From Sporosarcina sp. P13 (GTDB lineage Bacteria > Bacillota > Bacilli > Bacillales_A > Planococcaceae), in contig NZ_PDYM01000022.1 in NCBI RefSeq assembly GCF_002743055.1, forward strand, positions 1-50,888: 50,888 nucleotides of DNA, in the 5' to 3' direction. Shown here piece by piece: positions 8,571 through 18,069 of this stretch (position 1 is the stretch's first letter; each line of letters opens with the position of its first letter). The translations under genes were made by a program, and so were the position numbers. The notes beneath the pieces were generated by a model. The model searched no databases. It was not told the origin of the DNA and was given only the letters and a program-made list of their open reading frames with translations.

Positions 8571-9495
8571 TAAAGGTTTATTAGAAAAGGAACAAAAATA
8601 TGTAAAAGCAATTGATGGTGTAAATTTCTCGATTTATGAAAACGAAACATTCGGTCTTGTTGGAGAATCTGGATGTGGAAAGTCAACAACTGGCAAGGCA
8701 ATTATGAAATTGATAGACCCAACTGATGGGGAAGTGATATTTCGAGGCAAAGATATCTCTAAGTATTCAAGAAAAGAAATGCGAAATGTTTATAAAAATA
8801 TCCAGCTTATTTTCCAAGATCCGTTTGCTTCACTTAATCCAAGAAAATCCGTAGGTAAAATAATAGAAGAACCGTTAATTGTTAATAGTAATTTGGACTC
8901 AAAAGCAAGAAAACAACGAGTCCATGAACTTTTAGAGTTAGTAGGATTACATGCTTATCATTCAACGCGTTATCCACATGAGTTTTCAGGTGGACAGCGG
9001 CAACGTGTTGGAATTGCACGTGCATTGGCCCTAAATCCTAAAATCATTATTGCGGATGAAGCTGTATCTGCACTAGATGTATCTATTCAATCGCAAGTTT
9101 TAAATTTACTACGTAAATTGCAACGGGAGCTTGGGCTAACCTACTTGTTTATATCTCATGATCTAAGCGTAGTCAAACATATTAGCGATAAAATCGGTGT
9201 CATGTATTTAGGTAAAATAATTGAACAAGGCACAAAGGATAGTGTGTATGCAAAACCACTACATCCATATACGCAAGCCTTGTTATCAGCATCACCAACG
9301 ATTAGTTCAGAAAATCGACAAGAAAGAATTGTACTTAAAGGGGATATGCCAAGTCCAGCAAACCCACCCACTGGATGTGCATTTCATCCAAGGTGTTTCG
9401 CCGCTAAGCCAGAGTGTAAAATGGTTCAACCTGAATTGCGAGATGTAGGAGATGGGCATTTTGTGGCCTGTCATTTATATAACGAACAGGTCTAA
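8518..9495 (+). CDS. Oligopeptide/dipeptide-type ABC transporter ATPase (DppF/OppF-like)
   Basis: 325 residues; the partner ATPase. Walker A GESGCGKST at 49-57, Q-loop FQDPFASLNPR, signature FSGGQRQR and Walker B IIIADEAVSALD are complete, and the C-terminal TGCAFHPRC motif is typical of the family. Its ATG lies inside the end of the preceding gene after AAAGGAGG, indicating coupled translation and a heterodimer made in equal amounts. The permease genes follow after about 20 bases. Which substrate is carried depends on the binding protein and is not visible here. Confidence 0.95.
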   Translation: MKRPLLEVKNLKLHFPIDKGLLEKEQKYVKAIDGVNFSIYENETFGLVGESGCGKSTTGKAIMKLIDPTDGEVIFRGKDISKYSRKEMRNVYKNIQLIFQDPFASLNPRKSVGKIIEEPLIVNSNLDSKARKQRVHELLELVGLHAYHSTRYPHEFSGGQRQRVGIARALALNPKIIIADEAVSALDVSIQSQVLNLLRKLQRELGLTYLFISHDLSVVKHISDKIGVMYLGKIIEQGTKDSVYAKPLHPYTQALLSASPTISSENRQERIVLKGDMPSPANPPTGCAFHPRCFAAKPECKMVQPELRDVGDGHFVACHLYNEQV

Positions 9496-9515
9496 AAAAG
9501 GAGGTGTTTGTAAAT

Positions 9516-10520
9516 ATGAAATCCTATATAACACGCCGTTTATTACAACTCATTCCAGTTTTACTTGGAATGTCTATTGTTGTATTTGCTATAATCCATG
9601 CCATTCCAGGGGATCCAGCAACAGTTATATTGGGAGACCAAGCGACACCAGAAGCCGTTGCGGAGTTGAAAGCTGAGATGGGCTTGGATAAACCAATTAC
9701 TACACAATATGCTACATACGTAAAAGACATAGTAACTGGTGATTTAGGAACATCCTTAAAAACGAAGAAGCCGATCTCAGAAGAAATAACACCCTATTTA
9801 ATGGCAACGGTTGAGTTAATGATCATTAGTATGGTTATAGCGATTATTGTTGGGGTCAATGCAGGTATTTTAGCGGCTTGGAGAAGAGCTTCATGGTTTG
9901 ATTACTCTGCTATGTTGATTGCATTAATTGGTGTGTCTATGCCAGTCTTTTGGCTAGGTTTAATGGAACAATGGATTTTTGCAGAAAAGTTAGGCTGGTT
10001 ACCGTCGACTGGTCGCATAAATGCAAGGGAACCAGTTGAGGTCATTACAGGAATACTTTTGCTTGATACGACTATTCGGGGGAATTGGCCAGGATTTGTA
10101 GATGCGTTTAAACATTTACTATTGCCAGGAATTGCACTTGGAACCATACCTATGGCTATTATAGCTAGAATTACACGATCCAGTATGCTTGAAGTATTAA
10201 ATGCTGATTATGTTCGTACAGCAAGGGCAAAAGGATTGTCAGAGTTAAAGATTTTATATAAGCATGCATTAAAAAATGCGTTTGCACCTGTACTAACTAT
10301 TATAGGAATGTTAGTAGGCTTGTTATTGGGAGGCGCAGTACTAACTGAGACTATTTTTGGTTGGCCAGGTATCGGTCGTTATATATATGATGCGATCGGT
10401 TCCAGAGATTACCCAGTAATTCAGTCCGGAATCTTAATAGTATCAACCATTTTTGTGTTCGTAAACTTGTTCGTAGATTTACTCTATGCACAATTAGATC
10501 CGCGTATTAAGTATCGTTAA
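9516..10520 (+). CDS. ABC transporter permease, DppB/OppB-like
   Basis: 334 residues with an N-terminal membrane anchor (MKSYITRRLLQLIPVLLGM) and about six membrane helices. The coupling motif ADYVRTARAKGLSE, which contacts the ATPases, is intact, and the C-terminal DLLYAQLDPRIKYR ending is typical of the family. ATG 9516 follows AAAGGAGG at 9498-9504; the GTG at 9504 overlaps that site and is unlikely. Third gene of the D-F-B-C set. Confidence 0.95.
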   Translation: MKSYITRRLLQLIPVLLGMSIVVFAIIHAIPGDPATVILGDQATPEAVAELKAEMGLDKPITTQYATYVKDIVTGDLGTSLKTKKPISEEITPYLMATVELMIISMVIAIIVGVNAGILAAWRRASWFDYSAMLIALIGVSMPVFWLGLMEQWIFAEKLGWLPSTGRINAREPVEVITGILLLDTTIRGNWPGFVDAFKHLLLPGIALGTIPMAIIARITRSSMLEVLNADYVRTARAKGLSELKILYKHALKNAFAPVLTIIGMLVGLLLGGAVLTETIFGWPGIGRYIYDAIGSRDYPVIQSGILIVSTIFVFVNLFVDLLYAQLDPRIKYR

Positions 10521-10536
10521 GAAGGGAGGAAGGACT

Positions 10537-11424
10537 GTGGAAACTTCAACAAAAGAAATTCAGCCCTTTGTAATAAAATCTTCAAAAAAACCGCTATGGT
10601 TAAAGGGATGGAATAGAATTAAAAGGCAGCGTGCCGCTATGTTTGGTTTAGCGATTGTTCTATTTTTTATTATGGTAGGTATTTTAGCACCGCTTATTAC
10701 ATCGTATCCATTTGATGGTTTTTATCCAGAACGAACATTAGTACCACCTAGTGCAGAACATTGGTTTGGAACGGATGACCAAGGTAGAGATATTTTTAGT
10801 AGAATCGTTTACGGTGCAAGAATATCACTTTGGATTGGATTTTTCTCTGTCATCGGTTCGATAATAGTAGGTTGTCTATTAGGACTAATCGCTGGATTTT
10901 ATGGAAAATGGGCTGACTCCGTTATTTCTCGCTTTTTTGACATTATGCTTGCTTTTCCTAGTATTCTTCTTGCTATTGCAATTGTTGCTATTTTAGGACC
11001 TAGTTTATTTAATGCTTTAATAGCGATCGCGATTATTAATATACCTACGTATGGACGTTTAATCCGTTCACGTGTATTAAGCGTGAAAGAGGAAGAGTAT
11101 ATTATGTCTGCAAGATCAACTGGAATGTCCGATATTCGGATTTTATTTCAACACATACTTCCGAATTCAATCACACCAATCATTGTTCAAGGCACATTAG
11201 GGATTGCAACTGCAATTTTGGAGGCTGCGGCCTTGGGATTCCTAGGTCTAGGTGCACAACCGGGAGAACCGGAATGGGGTAAAATGTTAGCGGATTCAAG
11301 ACAGTTTTTAACAGTGGCACCTTGGACATTACTATTCCCAGGCTTTGCAATTATGTTAACTGTTGTTGGTTTTAATATGTTTGGAGATGGTTTACGTGAT
11401 GCATTGGATCCGAAGATGAAATAA
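10537..11424 (+). CDS. ABC transporter permease, DppC/OppC-like
   Basis: 295 residues, the second permease. It has the DppC N-terminal domain motif FGTDDQGRDIFSRIVYGARIS, about six membrane helices and the coupling loop EEEYIMSARSTGMSD. The GTG start at 10537 is preceded by GGGAGGAAGG. It ends the transporter operon: a dyad at 11439-11479 lies between it and the LysR gene, which is read from the other strand. Confidence 0.95.
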   Translation: METSTKEIQPFVIKSSKKPLWLKGWNRIKRQRAAMFGLAIVLFFIMVGILAPLITSYPFDGFYPERTLVPPSAEHWFGTDDQGRDIFSRIVYGARISLWIGFFSVIGSIIVGCLLGLIAGFYGKWADSVISRFFDIMLAFPSILLAIAIVAILGPSLFNALIAIAIINIPTYGRLIRSRVLSVKEEEYIMSARSTGMSDIRILFQHILPNSITPIIVQGTLGIATAILEAAALGFLGLGAQPGEPEWGKMLADSRQFLTVAPWTLLFPGFAIMLTVVGFNMFGDGLRDALDPKMK

Positions 11425-11438
11425 AATCGTTCACTGTA

Positions 11439-11479
11439 AATATTTCTACGACTGGATTAGATCCAATTGTAGAAATATT
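11439..11479. terminator. Dyad between convergent genes, probable shared terminator
   Basis: AATATTTCTAC (11439-11449) pairs with GTAGAAATATT (11469-11479); the loop holds a smaller TGGAT/ATCCA stem. There is no long T-run on either side, so termination strength is uncertain, but the position between two converging genes supports the role. Confidence 0.6.
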
Positions 11480-11506
11480 AACGTATCACCGACTATAAAT
11501 ACTACT

Positions 11507-12415
11507 CTAATACATTTCTTTAAACTTTGTATCAAAGGCATTAATAAGTGTATTTACTTCAATAGAAGCAGATTGATTTTTCAATTCAACTAAACCTAAA
11601 TAGTTACTATCGGGCATATCGAATTGGAAGGGGATGGGAATTATTTCACCTGTTTTAACGAATGGATTATTCAACAGTTCTCCTTCTGTATCTATGGTAA
11701 TTGCTAATCCTTTTCTAACAGACTCCCTAATAGTTTCAATATTGTTTGAAGTAAATAAAACATCAAAAGGACCAAACTGATTATTAAATTTTTCGAAATA
11801 CCAATTCATAAACTCAGCATTATACATGACAAATGTATGGTCTTTTAAATTATAAGGAGATATCGACTCAAAAGAGGCTAAAGGTGAATATTGATCTACA
11901 AAAACAAAAAATACAATTTTGTAAAAATTGCGAAATTTAACGATATTTTGATGCCTTAGTGTCTTTTCATAAATTGCCAGAATGCCAATATCAAGTTGGT
12001 TATTAATTGTAGCTTCAAGAATTTTTAATGAACTCATTTCACGGAATGAAACTTGCTGGTTAGGAAATTTATTTTTTAATTCCGATAATATATCAGGCAA
12101 AAATGGTAGATGTAATCCCGATACTAAACCTATTTTTAATTCTTTTTTCTTTAAGTTTTTGAAACTATCCGCATTGAGCCTTAGTTCATCCAACTTAGTC
12201 AGTATATCTACAGCATTTTGAATAATTACCTTTCCCTCAGTTGTTGGATTAACGCCTGAAGAAGATCGTTCGAAAATATTAATACCTAATTCGCGCTCTA
12301 ATCTTATTATCGATTGACTAATGGCGGGTTGAGATACGTGTAACTCCTGTGCGGTTTTAGAAAATGAATTCGTTTTTGCTACGGACGAAATGTACTCTAA
12401 TTGTTCTATCCTCAA
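11507..12415 (-). CDS. LysR-family transcriptional regulator
   Basis: 302 residues. The N-terminal winged helix-turn-helix (MRIEQLEYISSVAKTNSFSK, then AAISQSI-like AQELHVSQPAISQ) is a standard LysR DNA-binding domain, followed by a two-lobed effector domain. I take TTG 12415 as start, six bases after GAGGTGG and giving the classical LysR N-terminus; an in-frame GTG at 12430 overlaps that site. It is divergent from the broken acyl-CoA dehydrogenase gene and convergent with the transporter operon, so it probably controls the island in response to a pathway intermediate. A candidate operator lies at 12439-12454. Confidence 0.92.
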   Translation of the reverse strand: MRIEQLEYISSVAKTNSFSKTAQELHVSQPAISQSIIRLERELGINIFERSSSGVNPTTEGKVIIQNAVDILTKLDELRLNADSFKNLKKKELKIGLVSGLHLPFLPDILSELKNKFPNQQVSFREMSSLKILEATINNQLDIGILAIYEKTLRHQNIVKFRNFYKIVFFVFVDQYSPLASFESISPYNLKDHTFVMYNAEFMNWYFEKFNNQFGPFDVLFTSNNIETIRESVRKGLAITIDTEGELLNNPFVKTGEIIPIPFQFDMPDSNYLGLVELKNQSASIEVNTLINAFDTKFKEMY

Positions 12416-12438
12416 ATGATTCCACCTCACCGGAAATT

Positions 12439-12454
12439 ATAAGTTAACCCTTAT
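12439..12454. promoter_or_regulatory. Candidate LysR operator
   Basis: ATAAG-N6-CTTAT is a perfect dyad just upstream of the LysR start, resembling the ATAA-N7-TTAT boxes of LysR proteins such as CcpC. A further CTTAT at 12516-12520 might be a second half-site. It sits between the divergent LysR and acyl-CoA dehydrogenase starts, where autoregulation and activation sites are usual. Confidence 0.45.
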
Positions 12455-12557
12455 CTTACCATGCAAATAGTGTCATAGGTAACTAAGTAACTTACAAAGA
12501 TCATTAAAAAGCTTACTTATAGGTTTTTAGACTAAATTTTGAAGGAGAGATTGAAAA

Positions 12558-13268
12558 ATGGATTTTACACACACTGAAGAGCAGAACATGTTGCGAAGTA
12601 CAGTTAAGGGAGTTGTTGATCAAGAGATTATGCCCCATATAGGAAAATAGGATCGTGATGGTAAGTTAGATCCAAATATTTTGAAAAGACTGGCTGACCT
12701 AGGCATGATGGGTGTTTGCATTCCGAAAAGTTATGGCGGTAGTGGAATGAATTATAACTCCCTGCAATTGTTTGTGAAGAACTGGACCATGGAGACACGA
12801 CTTTCCGTACTGCAGTATTTGTTCACATCGGGTAAAATAGCCTGTCTATTTTACAGTGGGGAAATGAAGAGCAAATGCAGAAACATTTAGTTCCACAAGC
12901 AAAGGGAGAGAAAATCGGTGTGTTTTGGTTAACTAAGTCAGGTGCAGGATCTGATGTAGCCTTGATGCGAACGACAGTTAGAAAAAATGAAGATCATTAC
13001 ATCTGCAGGAGTCGGAATATTTTGATTCCTATATGTGGCATTGTAAATAACTTTTTTAGTATTTGCATACACGGGTGACAAATCGCTAAAGCATTAAGGT
13101 ATATCAGTATTTACCGTTTACGTAAATTGGGATAATATCTCAAAGGCACCTGGTATCTATGAAGGAACCTGTGAAATACACACTGTGATGCGGGCGGAAT
13201 TTGTGCTTGGCTACCGAGAAGATAAAATATTAAATAAAATGATGCCTACTTGGAGTTATTATTCATAA
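12558..13268 (+). pseudogene. Broken acyl-CoA dehydrogenase gene
   Basis: A good start (GAAGGAGAG, ATG 12558) reads MDFTHTEEQNMLRSTVKG and then hits an in-frame TAG at 12648-12650. The frame continues with LADLGMMGVCIPKSYGGSG, shifts, continues with VFWLTKSGAGSDVALMRTT, shifts again, and ends with PGIYEGTCEIHTVMRAEFVLGYREDK before TAA at 13266. These are acyl-CoA dehydrogenase landmarks, but roughly 700 bases remain of about 1150, with a large middle deletion. It stands where LysR-controlled transcription would begin; the intact dehydrogenase 24 bases later may use the same promoter. Confidence 0.88.
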
Positions 13269-13292
13269 AAAAATTTAAAGTGAGGGATAGTT

Positions 13293-14438
13293 ATGTTTAT
13301 TACAAAGGATCCGGAAGTTGAGCAAATGAAAATGATGGTAAGAAACTATGTTGAAAAAAAAGTAGAACCATATGCACAGCAAATTGAAGATGACGATAAA
13401 ATTCCTCAACATGTAATAGATGAAGCTAAAGAGCTTGGATTATTTGGTTTAAGTATACCAGAAGAGTATGGAGGCATAGGGTTAAACACAGTTGGTAAAG
13501 CCATCATATTAGAACAACTGGGTCGAACGCATAATGGGTTTGTTAGTTTAATTAGCGCGCATACCGGCATTGGAAGTACAGGACTAGTTCAATTAGCTTC
13601 TCCTTATTTAAAAGAAAAGTTTTTACCATCATTAGCTTCTGGCAAGAAAATTGCTGCGTTTGCATTATCCGAACCAGGTGCAGGATCAGATGCAACTAAT
13701 TTATCTACGAATGCAGTAAAGCATGGAGGAAAATGGTTAGTTAACGGAACTAAACATTTTATTACAAATGCACCGATAGCTGATGTGTTTACCGTATTTG
13801 CAGTAACTGATAAGGAAAAGGGAGCAAAAGGTGGAATTACTGCTTTTCTTATTGAAAAAGGCTTTCCAGGTTTTACGGTTGGGAAAGTGGATAAAAAAAT
13901 GGGTTTAAGAGGCTCTTACACTGCTCAGCTCATATTTGATAATTGTGAAGTACCTGATGAAAATGTGATTGGCGAAGTGGGAATGGGTTATATGTCTGCC
14001 TTGAAAATATTAGGTGAAGGACGTGTGGGCTTAGCTGCAAGGGCGGTAGGTTCATGTGATAAGTTGATTGAAATGTCAACAGCATATGCGAAAGAGCGTA
14101 TTCAGTTTGGTAAGCCAATAGCTGATAACCAAGCGATTCAGTGGATGCTTGCAGATATGGCAACTGAAACAGAAGCTGCTCGAATGCTAACGTTAAAAGC
14201 GGCGCATATGATCGACAATGGGGAGAAAGCGATAAAAGAAGCTTCAATGGCAAAGTTATTTGCTTCGGATGTTTTTAATAGAGTTGCCGATAAAGCCGTA
14301 CAGATTCATGGTGGAATGGGCTATGTCGGGGAGTATCCAATTGAAAGATTTTACCGTGATGCACGAATAACGAAGATATATGAAGGAACAAATGAAATCC
14401 AGCGTTTGATTATTGCGAGAAAGTTATTGGAAGCATAA
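13293..14438 (+). CDS. Acyl-CoA dehydrogenase
   Basis: 381 residues, full length for the FAD-dependent acyl-CoA dehydrogenases that make the trans-2-enoyl-CoA in beta-oxidation. Landmarks: SLFG-like LGLFGLSIPEEYGG near 48-61, ALSEPGAGSDATN near 128, the QIHGGMGYVGEYPIERFYRD segment and IYEGTNEIQRL, whose Glu364 is the expected catalytic base position. ATG 13293 follows GTGAGGG. It is the intact successor of the broken gene just upstream. Acyl chain preference cannot be told. Confidence 0.93.
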   Translation: MFITKDPEVEQMKMMVRNYVEKKVEPYAQQIEDDDKIPQHVIDEAKELGLFGLSIPEEYGGIGLNTVGKAIILEQLGRTHNGFVSLISAHTGIGSTGLVQLASPYLKEKFLPSLASGKKIAAFALSEPGAGSDATNLSTNAVKHGGKWLVNGTKHFITNAPIADVFTVFAVTDKEKGAKGGITAFLIEKGFPGFTVGKVDKKMGLRGSYTAQLIFDNCEVPDENVIGEVGMGYMSALKILGEGRVGLAARAVGSCDKLIEMSTAYAKERIQFGKPIADNQAIQWMLADMATETEAARMLTLKAAHMIDNGEKAIKEASMAKLFASDVFNRVADKAVQIHGGMGYVGEYPIERFYRDARITKIYEGTNEIQRLIIARKLLEA

Positions 14439-14465
14439 TTACTCACTAACTGGAGTGTGATAGAA

Positions 14466-16037
14466 ATGGAGAAAGTAGTGAATAAGCCTTGGTTACAGTG
14501 GATGACTGAGCGTCCAACATCAACTGAATCTTCAAGATCTATCTATAATTTACTTGAAAATACAGCCGCTACGTATCCTGAACGTACCGCTATTATCTTT
14601 CAAGATGAGTTAATAACCTATTCAAGTTTAAAAAAATCAGTAGATAAATTAGCTGGAAAGTGGCGACAAAGTGGATTGAAAAAAGGGGATCGAATCGGTC
14701 TAATGATGGCTAATCATCCTCTGTATATAATCACTTACTATGCTGCACATGCATTGGGGCTACTTGTTGTACAGGTTAATCCTTTATATACCACCCGTGA
14801 ATTGATGAGAATTATAGAGGACTCTCACATGCAGTATATGGTATTTGATAAAACAGCTAGTACAACAGTTCAATTAGTAAGTAAGGAATATACATTTACT
14901 CAATGTTTTACAATCGAAAACGAACAAGAAGAATTGGTATCAATTTATTCCTTAATCGAATCGGGTGCCGAGATCCAGACGGTAGAAACAATTAATCCCG
15001 ATGAGGATGTAGCAGTTATTCAATATACGGGCGGTACTGGCGGTGAGATGAAAGGTGTCATGCTTACCCATTCCAATCTTACTTCCAATGTTGCTCAAGG
15101 GTTTGAAATGTATGGTAAAGAAATTACTGAAGAAGAGGTCATTCTAACAGCGACACCTCTATACCATGTCTATGCCATGACAAGTGCCATGAACTTAGGT
15201 ATTTATATAGGCGCTGCAATACTTTTAATTCCTACGTTTGATGTTCGAAATGTACTTGAAAACATACAAAAGTATAAACCTTCATTCTTTCCGGGCGTAC
15301 CTAAAATGTACAATGCGCTCATAAGTTACCCTGACGTTCATCAATATGATTTAAGTTGTTTGAAGAATTGTACTTGTGGATCCGCTCCGTTACCTATTGA
15401 AATTATTAAGCGGTTTAAACAGTTAACTGGTGTGGTTATTGCTGAAGGTTTTGGTTTATCTGAAGCTTCACCGACTACGCATCGCAATCCACCAGTAGGA
15501 AATCCAAAAATAGGTAGTATAGGCATTCCAATACGAGATACGGATTGCAAAATTATAGATGAAAACGGTCAGGCATTAGGTTGCAACCTAGTGGGGGAGC
15601 TACTCATTAAGGGACCGCAAATTATGAAAGGTTATTTGAACAATGCAAGTGAAACAAAAAAAGTACTGCAAAATGGTTGGTTACATACCGGTGATCTAGC
15701 ATTGATGGACGAAGATGGATACTTTTTTATCGTCGGTAGAAAAAAAGAACTCATAATAATCGATGGATTCAATATTTATCCGCAAGAAATAGAAGAAGTC
15801 TTATATGAATTTCCTGGCATTCAAGAAGTAGCCGTAATTGGCGTACAAAAATCAAACACTGAAGAACTAGTGAAAGCATTTATTGTACCAAAAGAAGATA
15901 CAACACTTGATATGGATGCGATTATAGAATACTGCTATCTAAAATTGACGCGCTATAAAGTTCCCAAGCAATTTGAAATTATTGGGGAGCTACCTAGAAA
16001 TACAGTTGGAAAAGTACTTAAAAGACTACTTACGTAA
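14466..16037 (+). CDS. Long-chain-type acyl-CoA synthetase (FadD-like)
   Basis: 523 residues, AMP-forming acyl-CoA synthetase. Motifs: YTGGTGGEMKG (P-loop, near 193), GFGLSEASPTTH, WLHTGDLALMDEDGYFFIVGR and KKELIIIDGFNIYP, ending with the NTVGKVLKR catalytic lysine region. The P-loop has Gly where the family usually has Thr (YTGGTTG), a variation that could slow adenylation. ATG 14466 is about ten bases after CTGGAG; the upstream GTG is too close. Located between the dehydrogenase and the crotonase, it is likely the second ligase of the same pathway. Confidence 0.93.
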   Translation: MEKVVNKPWLQWMTERPTSTESSRSIYNLLENTAATYPERTAIIFQDELITYSSLKKSVDKLAGKWRQSGLKKGDRIGLMMANHPLYIITYYAAHALGLLVVQVNPLYTTRELMRIIEDSHMQYMVFDKTASTTVQLVSKEYTFTQCFTIENEQEELVSIYSLIESGAEIQTVETINPDEDVAVIQYTGGTGGEMKGVMLTHSNLTSNVAQGFEMYGKEITEEEVILTATPLYHVYAMTSAMNLGIYIGAAILLIPTFDVRNVLENIQKYKPSFFPGVPKMYNALISYPDVHQYDLSCLKNCTCGSAPLPIEIIKRFKQLTGVVIAEGFGLSEASPTTHRNPPVGNPKIGSIGIPIRDTDCKIIDENGQALGCNLVGELLIKGPQIMKGYLNNASETKKVLQNGWLHTGDLALMDEDGYFFIVGRKKELIIIDGFNIYPQEIEEVLYEFPGIQEVAVIGVQKSNTEELVKAFIVPKEDTTLDMDAIIEYCYLKLTRYKVPKQFEIIGELPRNTVGKVLKRLLT

Positions 16038-16061
16038 GATAGTCAGAAGTGGGGGGATGAA

Positions 16062-16853
16062 ATGGAGTCTAGCAAATATGCGCACTATAAATATATTACA
16101 GTCCAAGTTAAAGATCGCGTAAGTGTAGTGAAACTTAATCAGCCAGAGGTTAGGAATGCACTAAGTCCAGAAATGAGGGAAGAAATCAGAAGTTTTTTTA
16201 CGGAAGTTAAAACTGATTCTGACGTAAAAGTAATCGTTCTGACAGGGGAAGGAAAAGCATTCTCTGCTGGTGGTGATTTACGTTCATTAAAAGGAATTAC
16301 TGCAGAAGCAGGGAGAAAAAGATTGCAAGCAGGCCACGATATGATTTATTCGGTTTTAAATTTAGAGAAACCAGTGATTGCAGCTGTTAATGGGGTGGCA
16401 GCAGGTGCTGGTGTTAGTTTGGCATTAGCTTGTGACGTGGTGATCATGTCAGATTCAAGTACGTTTATTCAAAGTTTTGTGAAGGTCGGTTTGATTCCTG
16501 ATTTAGGTTCTCTTTACTTTTTACCTAGTTTGATTGGTCGACACCGCGCATTAGAGTTGATGCTTACTGGTGGAAAGTTAACGGCAGATCAAGCGTTAGA
16601 CATGGGAATCGCAAATCATGTGGTGCCTAGTGAAAAATTGCAAGAACAGGTGCAATCAATAGCTTCCGAGTTAGCAAAAGGACCCGCACTTGCAATGGGT
16701 CTGACGAAGAGGGTAGCAAATAGAAGTGTGCTGGATGAAATCGGAAAAACGCTAGAACTAGAAGGTTTTGCACAAGCGATGTGCTTTGAATCAGTAGACT
16801 TTAAAGAAGGAACCGATGCATTTTTCGAAAAACGTACCCCAGTTTTCAGCTAA
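16062..16853 (+). CDS. Enoyl-CoA hydratase/isomerase, PaaG-like
   Basis: 263 residues of the crotonase superfamily, with the oxyanion-hole segments AFSAGGDL and NGVAAGAGVSLALACD. The active-site stretch reads FVKVGLIPDLGSLYFLP, in which aspartate replaces the usual second glutamate; this IGLxPD pattern is the hallmark of PaaG-type isomerases, which act on ring-epoxide or unsaturated acyl-CoA rather than simple hydration. Together with the PaaK-like ligase this hints at a cyclic or aromatic substrate. The ring-epoxidase genes are absent from the window, so the reaction remains open. Confidence 0.88.
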   Translation: MESSKYAHYKYITVQVKDRVSVVKLNQPEVRNALSPEMREEIRSFFTEVKTDSDVKVIVLTGEGKAFSAGGDLRSLKGITAEAGRKRLQAGHDMIYSVLNLEKPVIAAVNGVAAGAGVSLALACDVVIMSDSSTFIQSFVKVGLIPDLGSLYFLPSLIGRHRALELMLTGGKLTADQALDMGIANHVVPSEKLQEQVQSIASELAKGPALAMGLTKRVANRSVLDEIGKTLELEGFAQAMCFESVDFKEGTDAFFEKRTPVFS

Positions 16854-16876
16854 GTACATGCTAAAAGAGTGTCCCA

Positions 16877-17131
16877 ATGAGCAAAGATATATTTTCAAAG
16901 GTTCATTCAGATATGCTCATTCCTAGTATAGAAAATGAAGGAATTAACATTAAAGCATTGAAAAGTTATCTTACGGCAATAATTTTGAAAATCGTAAGTT
17001 AGTGGCATGATAAAAATATTTGATACGCGGGACACGGTGTAGGCGGAATCGAAGAAATTACTGCTACTGTTATTAACCAATTAAGACGAGACTATAAAGA
17101 ATCGCTATGTAGTAAAATTGCTAAAAAATAA
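16877..17131 (+). pseudogene. Unidentified vestigial coding stretch
   Basis: An ATG at 16877 opens about 41 codons with IPSIENEGINIKALKSYL, then a TAG; further on another frame reads GHGVGGIEEITATVINQL and ends at TAA around 17129. The first motif vaguely resembles the N-terminus of aminoglycoside-phosphotransferase-like proteins that accompany acyl-CoA dehydrogenases, but this is a guess. No intact gene fits in the 300 bases between the crotonase and dehydrogenase genes. Confidence 0.4.
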
Positions 17132-17154
17132 TCTAATGAGATGGAGTGGTTTAA

Positions 17155-18060
17155 ATGGGAGAACGTAAAATTAATCAAGTAGCAGTTGTTGGGTCAGGTG
17201 CAATGGGGTCACAAATTGCAATGGTTTGTGCATTGGCAGGCTATCCAGTTACTTTGCAGGATATTGAACAAACGAGCATTGATAAAGCGAAGAATTTTCT
17301 CAAGGGACAGATGAAAAAGCGTGTGGAGAAAGGAAGATATACGCGTGAAGAAGTTGATCATGCATTTGATAGACTAATTTTCACAACTGATATTCAAAAA
17401 TTATCAAATGCCAATATTGTTATAGAAGCGATTGTTGAAAAACTAGATGCCAAACGTGAGCTTTTTGAGAAACTGGACAAGATTATTGAGAAAGGAACCA
17501 TTTTAGCGACGAATAGTTCCACCATTGTGAGCTCAAAGTTAGCAGACGTAGTAAGTCATCCGGAAAATGTTTGCAATATTCACTTCTTTAACCCGGTGCT
17601 TGTAATGGAAATGGTAGAAGTGGTGAAGGGTCCACACACATCTGATGAAACCGCATCTGACAGTATGAAGTTTATTGAGAGCATCAAAAAAACTCCTGTG
17701 CTATTAAAGAAAGAAATCTCTGGTTTCGTTGCTAACAGAATTTTAGGGAAGTTGATGGATGAAGCACTTTTCCTATATGAGAATGGCTATGCTACAGCTG
17801 ATGAAATTGACATAGTTTGTAAAAAGGCTTTGAATCACCCAATCGGTCCTTTTGCTCTACTTGACTTAACTGGACTGGATGTAAATTATTTTGTACGCCA
17901 GCAACGTTTTGAAGAAAGTGGAGATGAAACTGATCGACCGTCTAAAGTGATTGAGGAAAAAGTAGCAAAAGGCGAACTTGGAAGAAAGTCTGGTAAAGGC
18001 TTTTATGAATATGATGAAAATGGAAAGCGAATTGAAAAAAGGGCCATTCATAATACTTGA
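17155..18060 (+). CDS. 3-hydroxyacyl-CoA (3-hydroxybutyryl-CoA) dehydrogenase
   Basis: 301 residues. An N-terminal NAD-binding Rossmann motif (VVGSGAMGSQIA, residues 11-22) is followed by NSSTI and by IHFFNPVLVMEMVEVV, with catalytic pair His143 and Glu155, then the C-terminal dimerisation domain ending in GRKSGKGFYEYDENG. It oxidises 3-hydroxyacyl-CoA to 3-oxoacyl-CoA, the third beta-oxidation step, and stands before the thiolase gene that would take the product. ATG 17155 follows GAGATGGAG. Confidence 0.94.
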   Translation: MGERKINQVAVVGSGAMGSQIAMVCALAGYPVTLQDIEQTSIDKAKNFLKGQMKKRVEKGRYTREEVDHAFDRLIFTTDIQKLSNANIVIEAIVEKLDAKRELFEKLDKIIEKGTILATNSSTIVSSKLADVVSHPENVCNIHFFNPVLVMEMVEVVKGPHTSDETASDSMKFIESIKKTPVLLKKEISGFVANRILGKLMDEALFLYENGYATADEIDIVCKKALNHPIGPFALLDLTGLDVNYFVRQQRFEESGDETDRPSKVIEEKVAKGELGRKSGKGFYEYDENGKRIEKRAIHNT

Positions 18061-18069
18061 GCTCGACTA

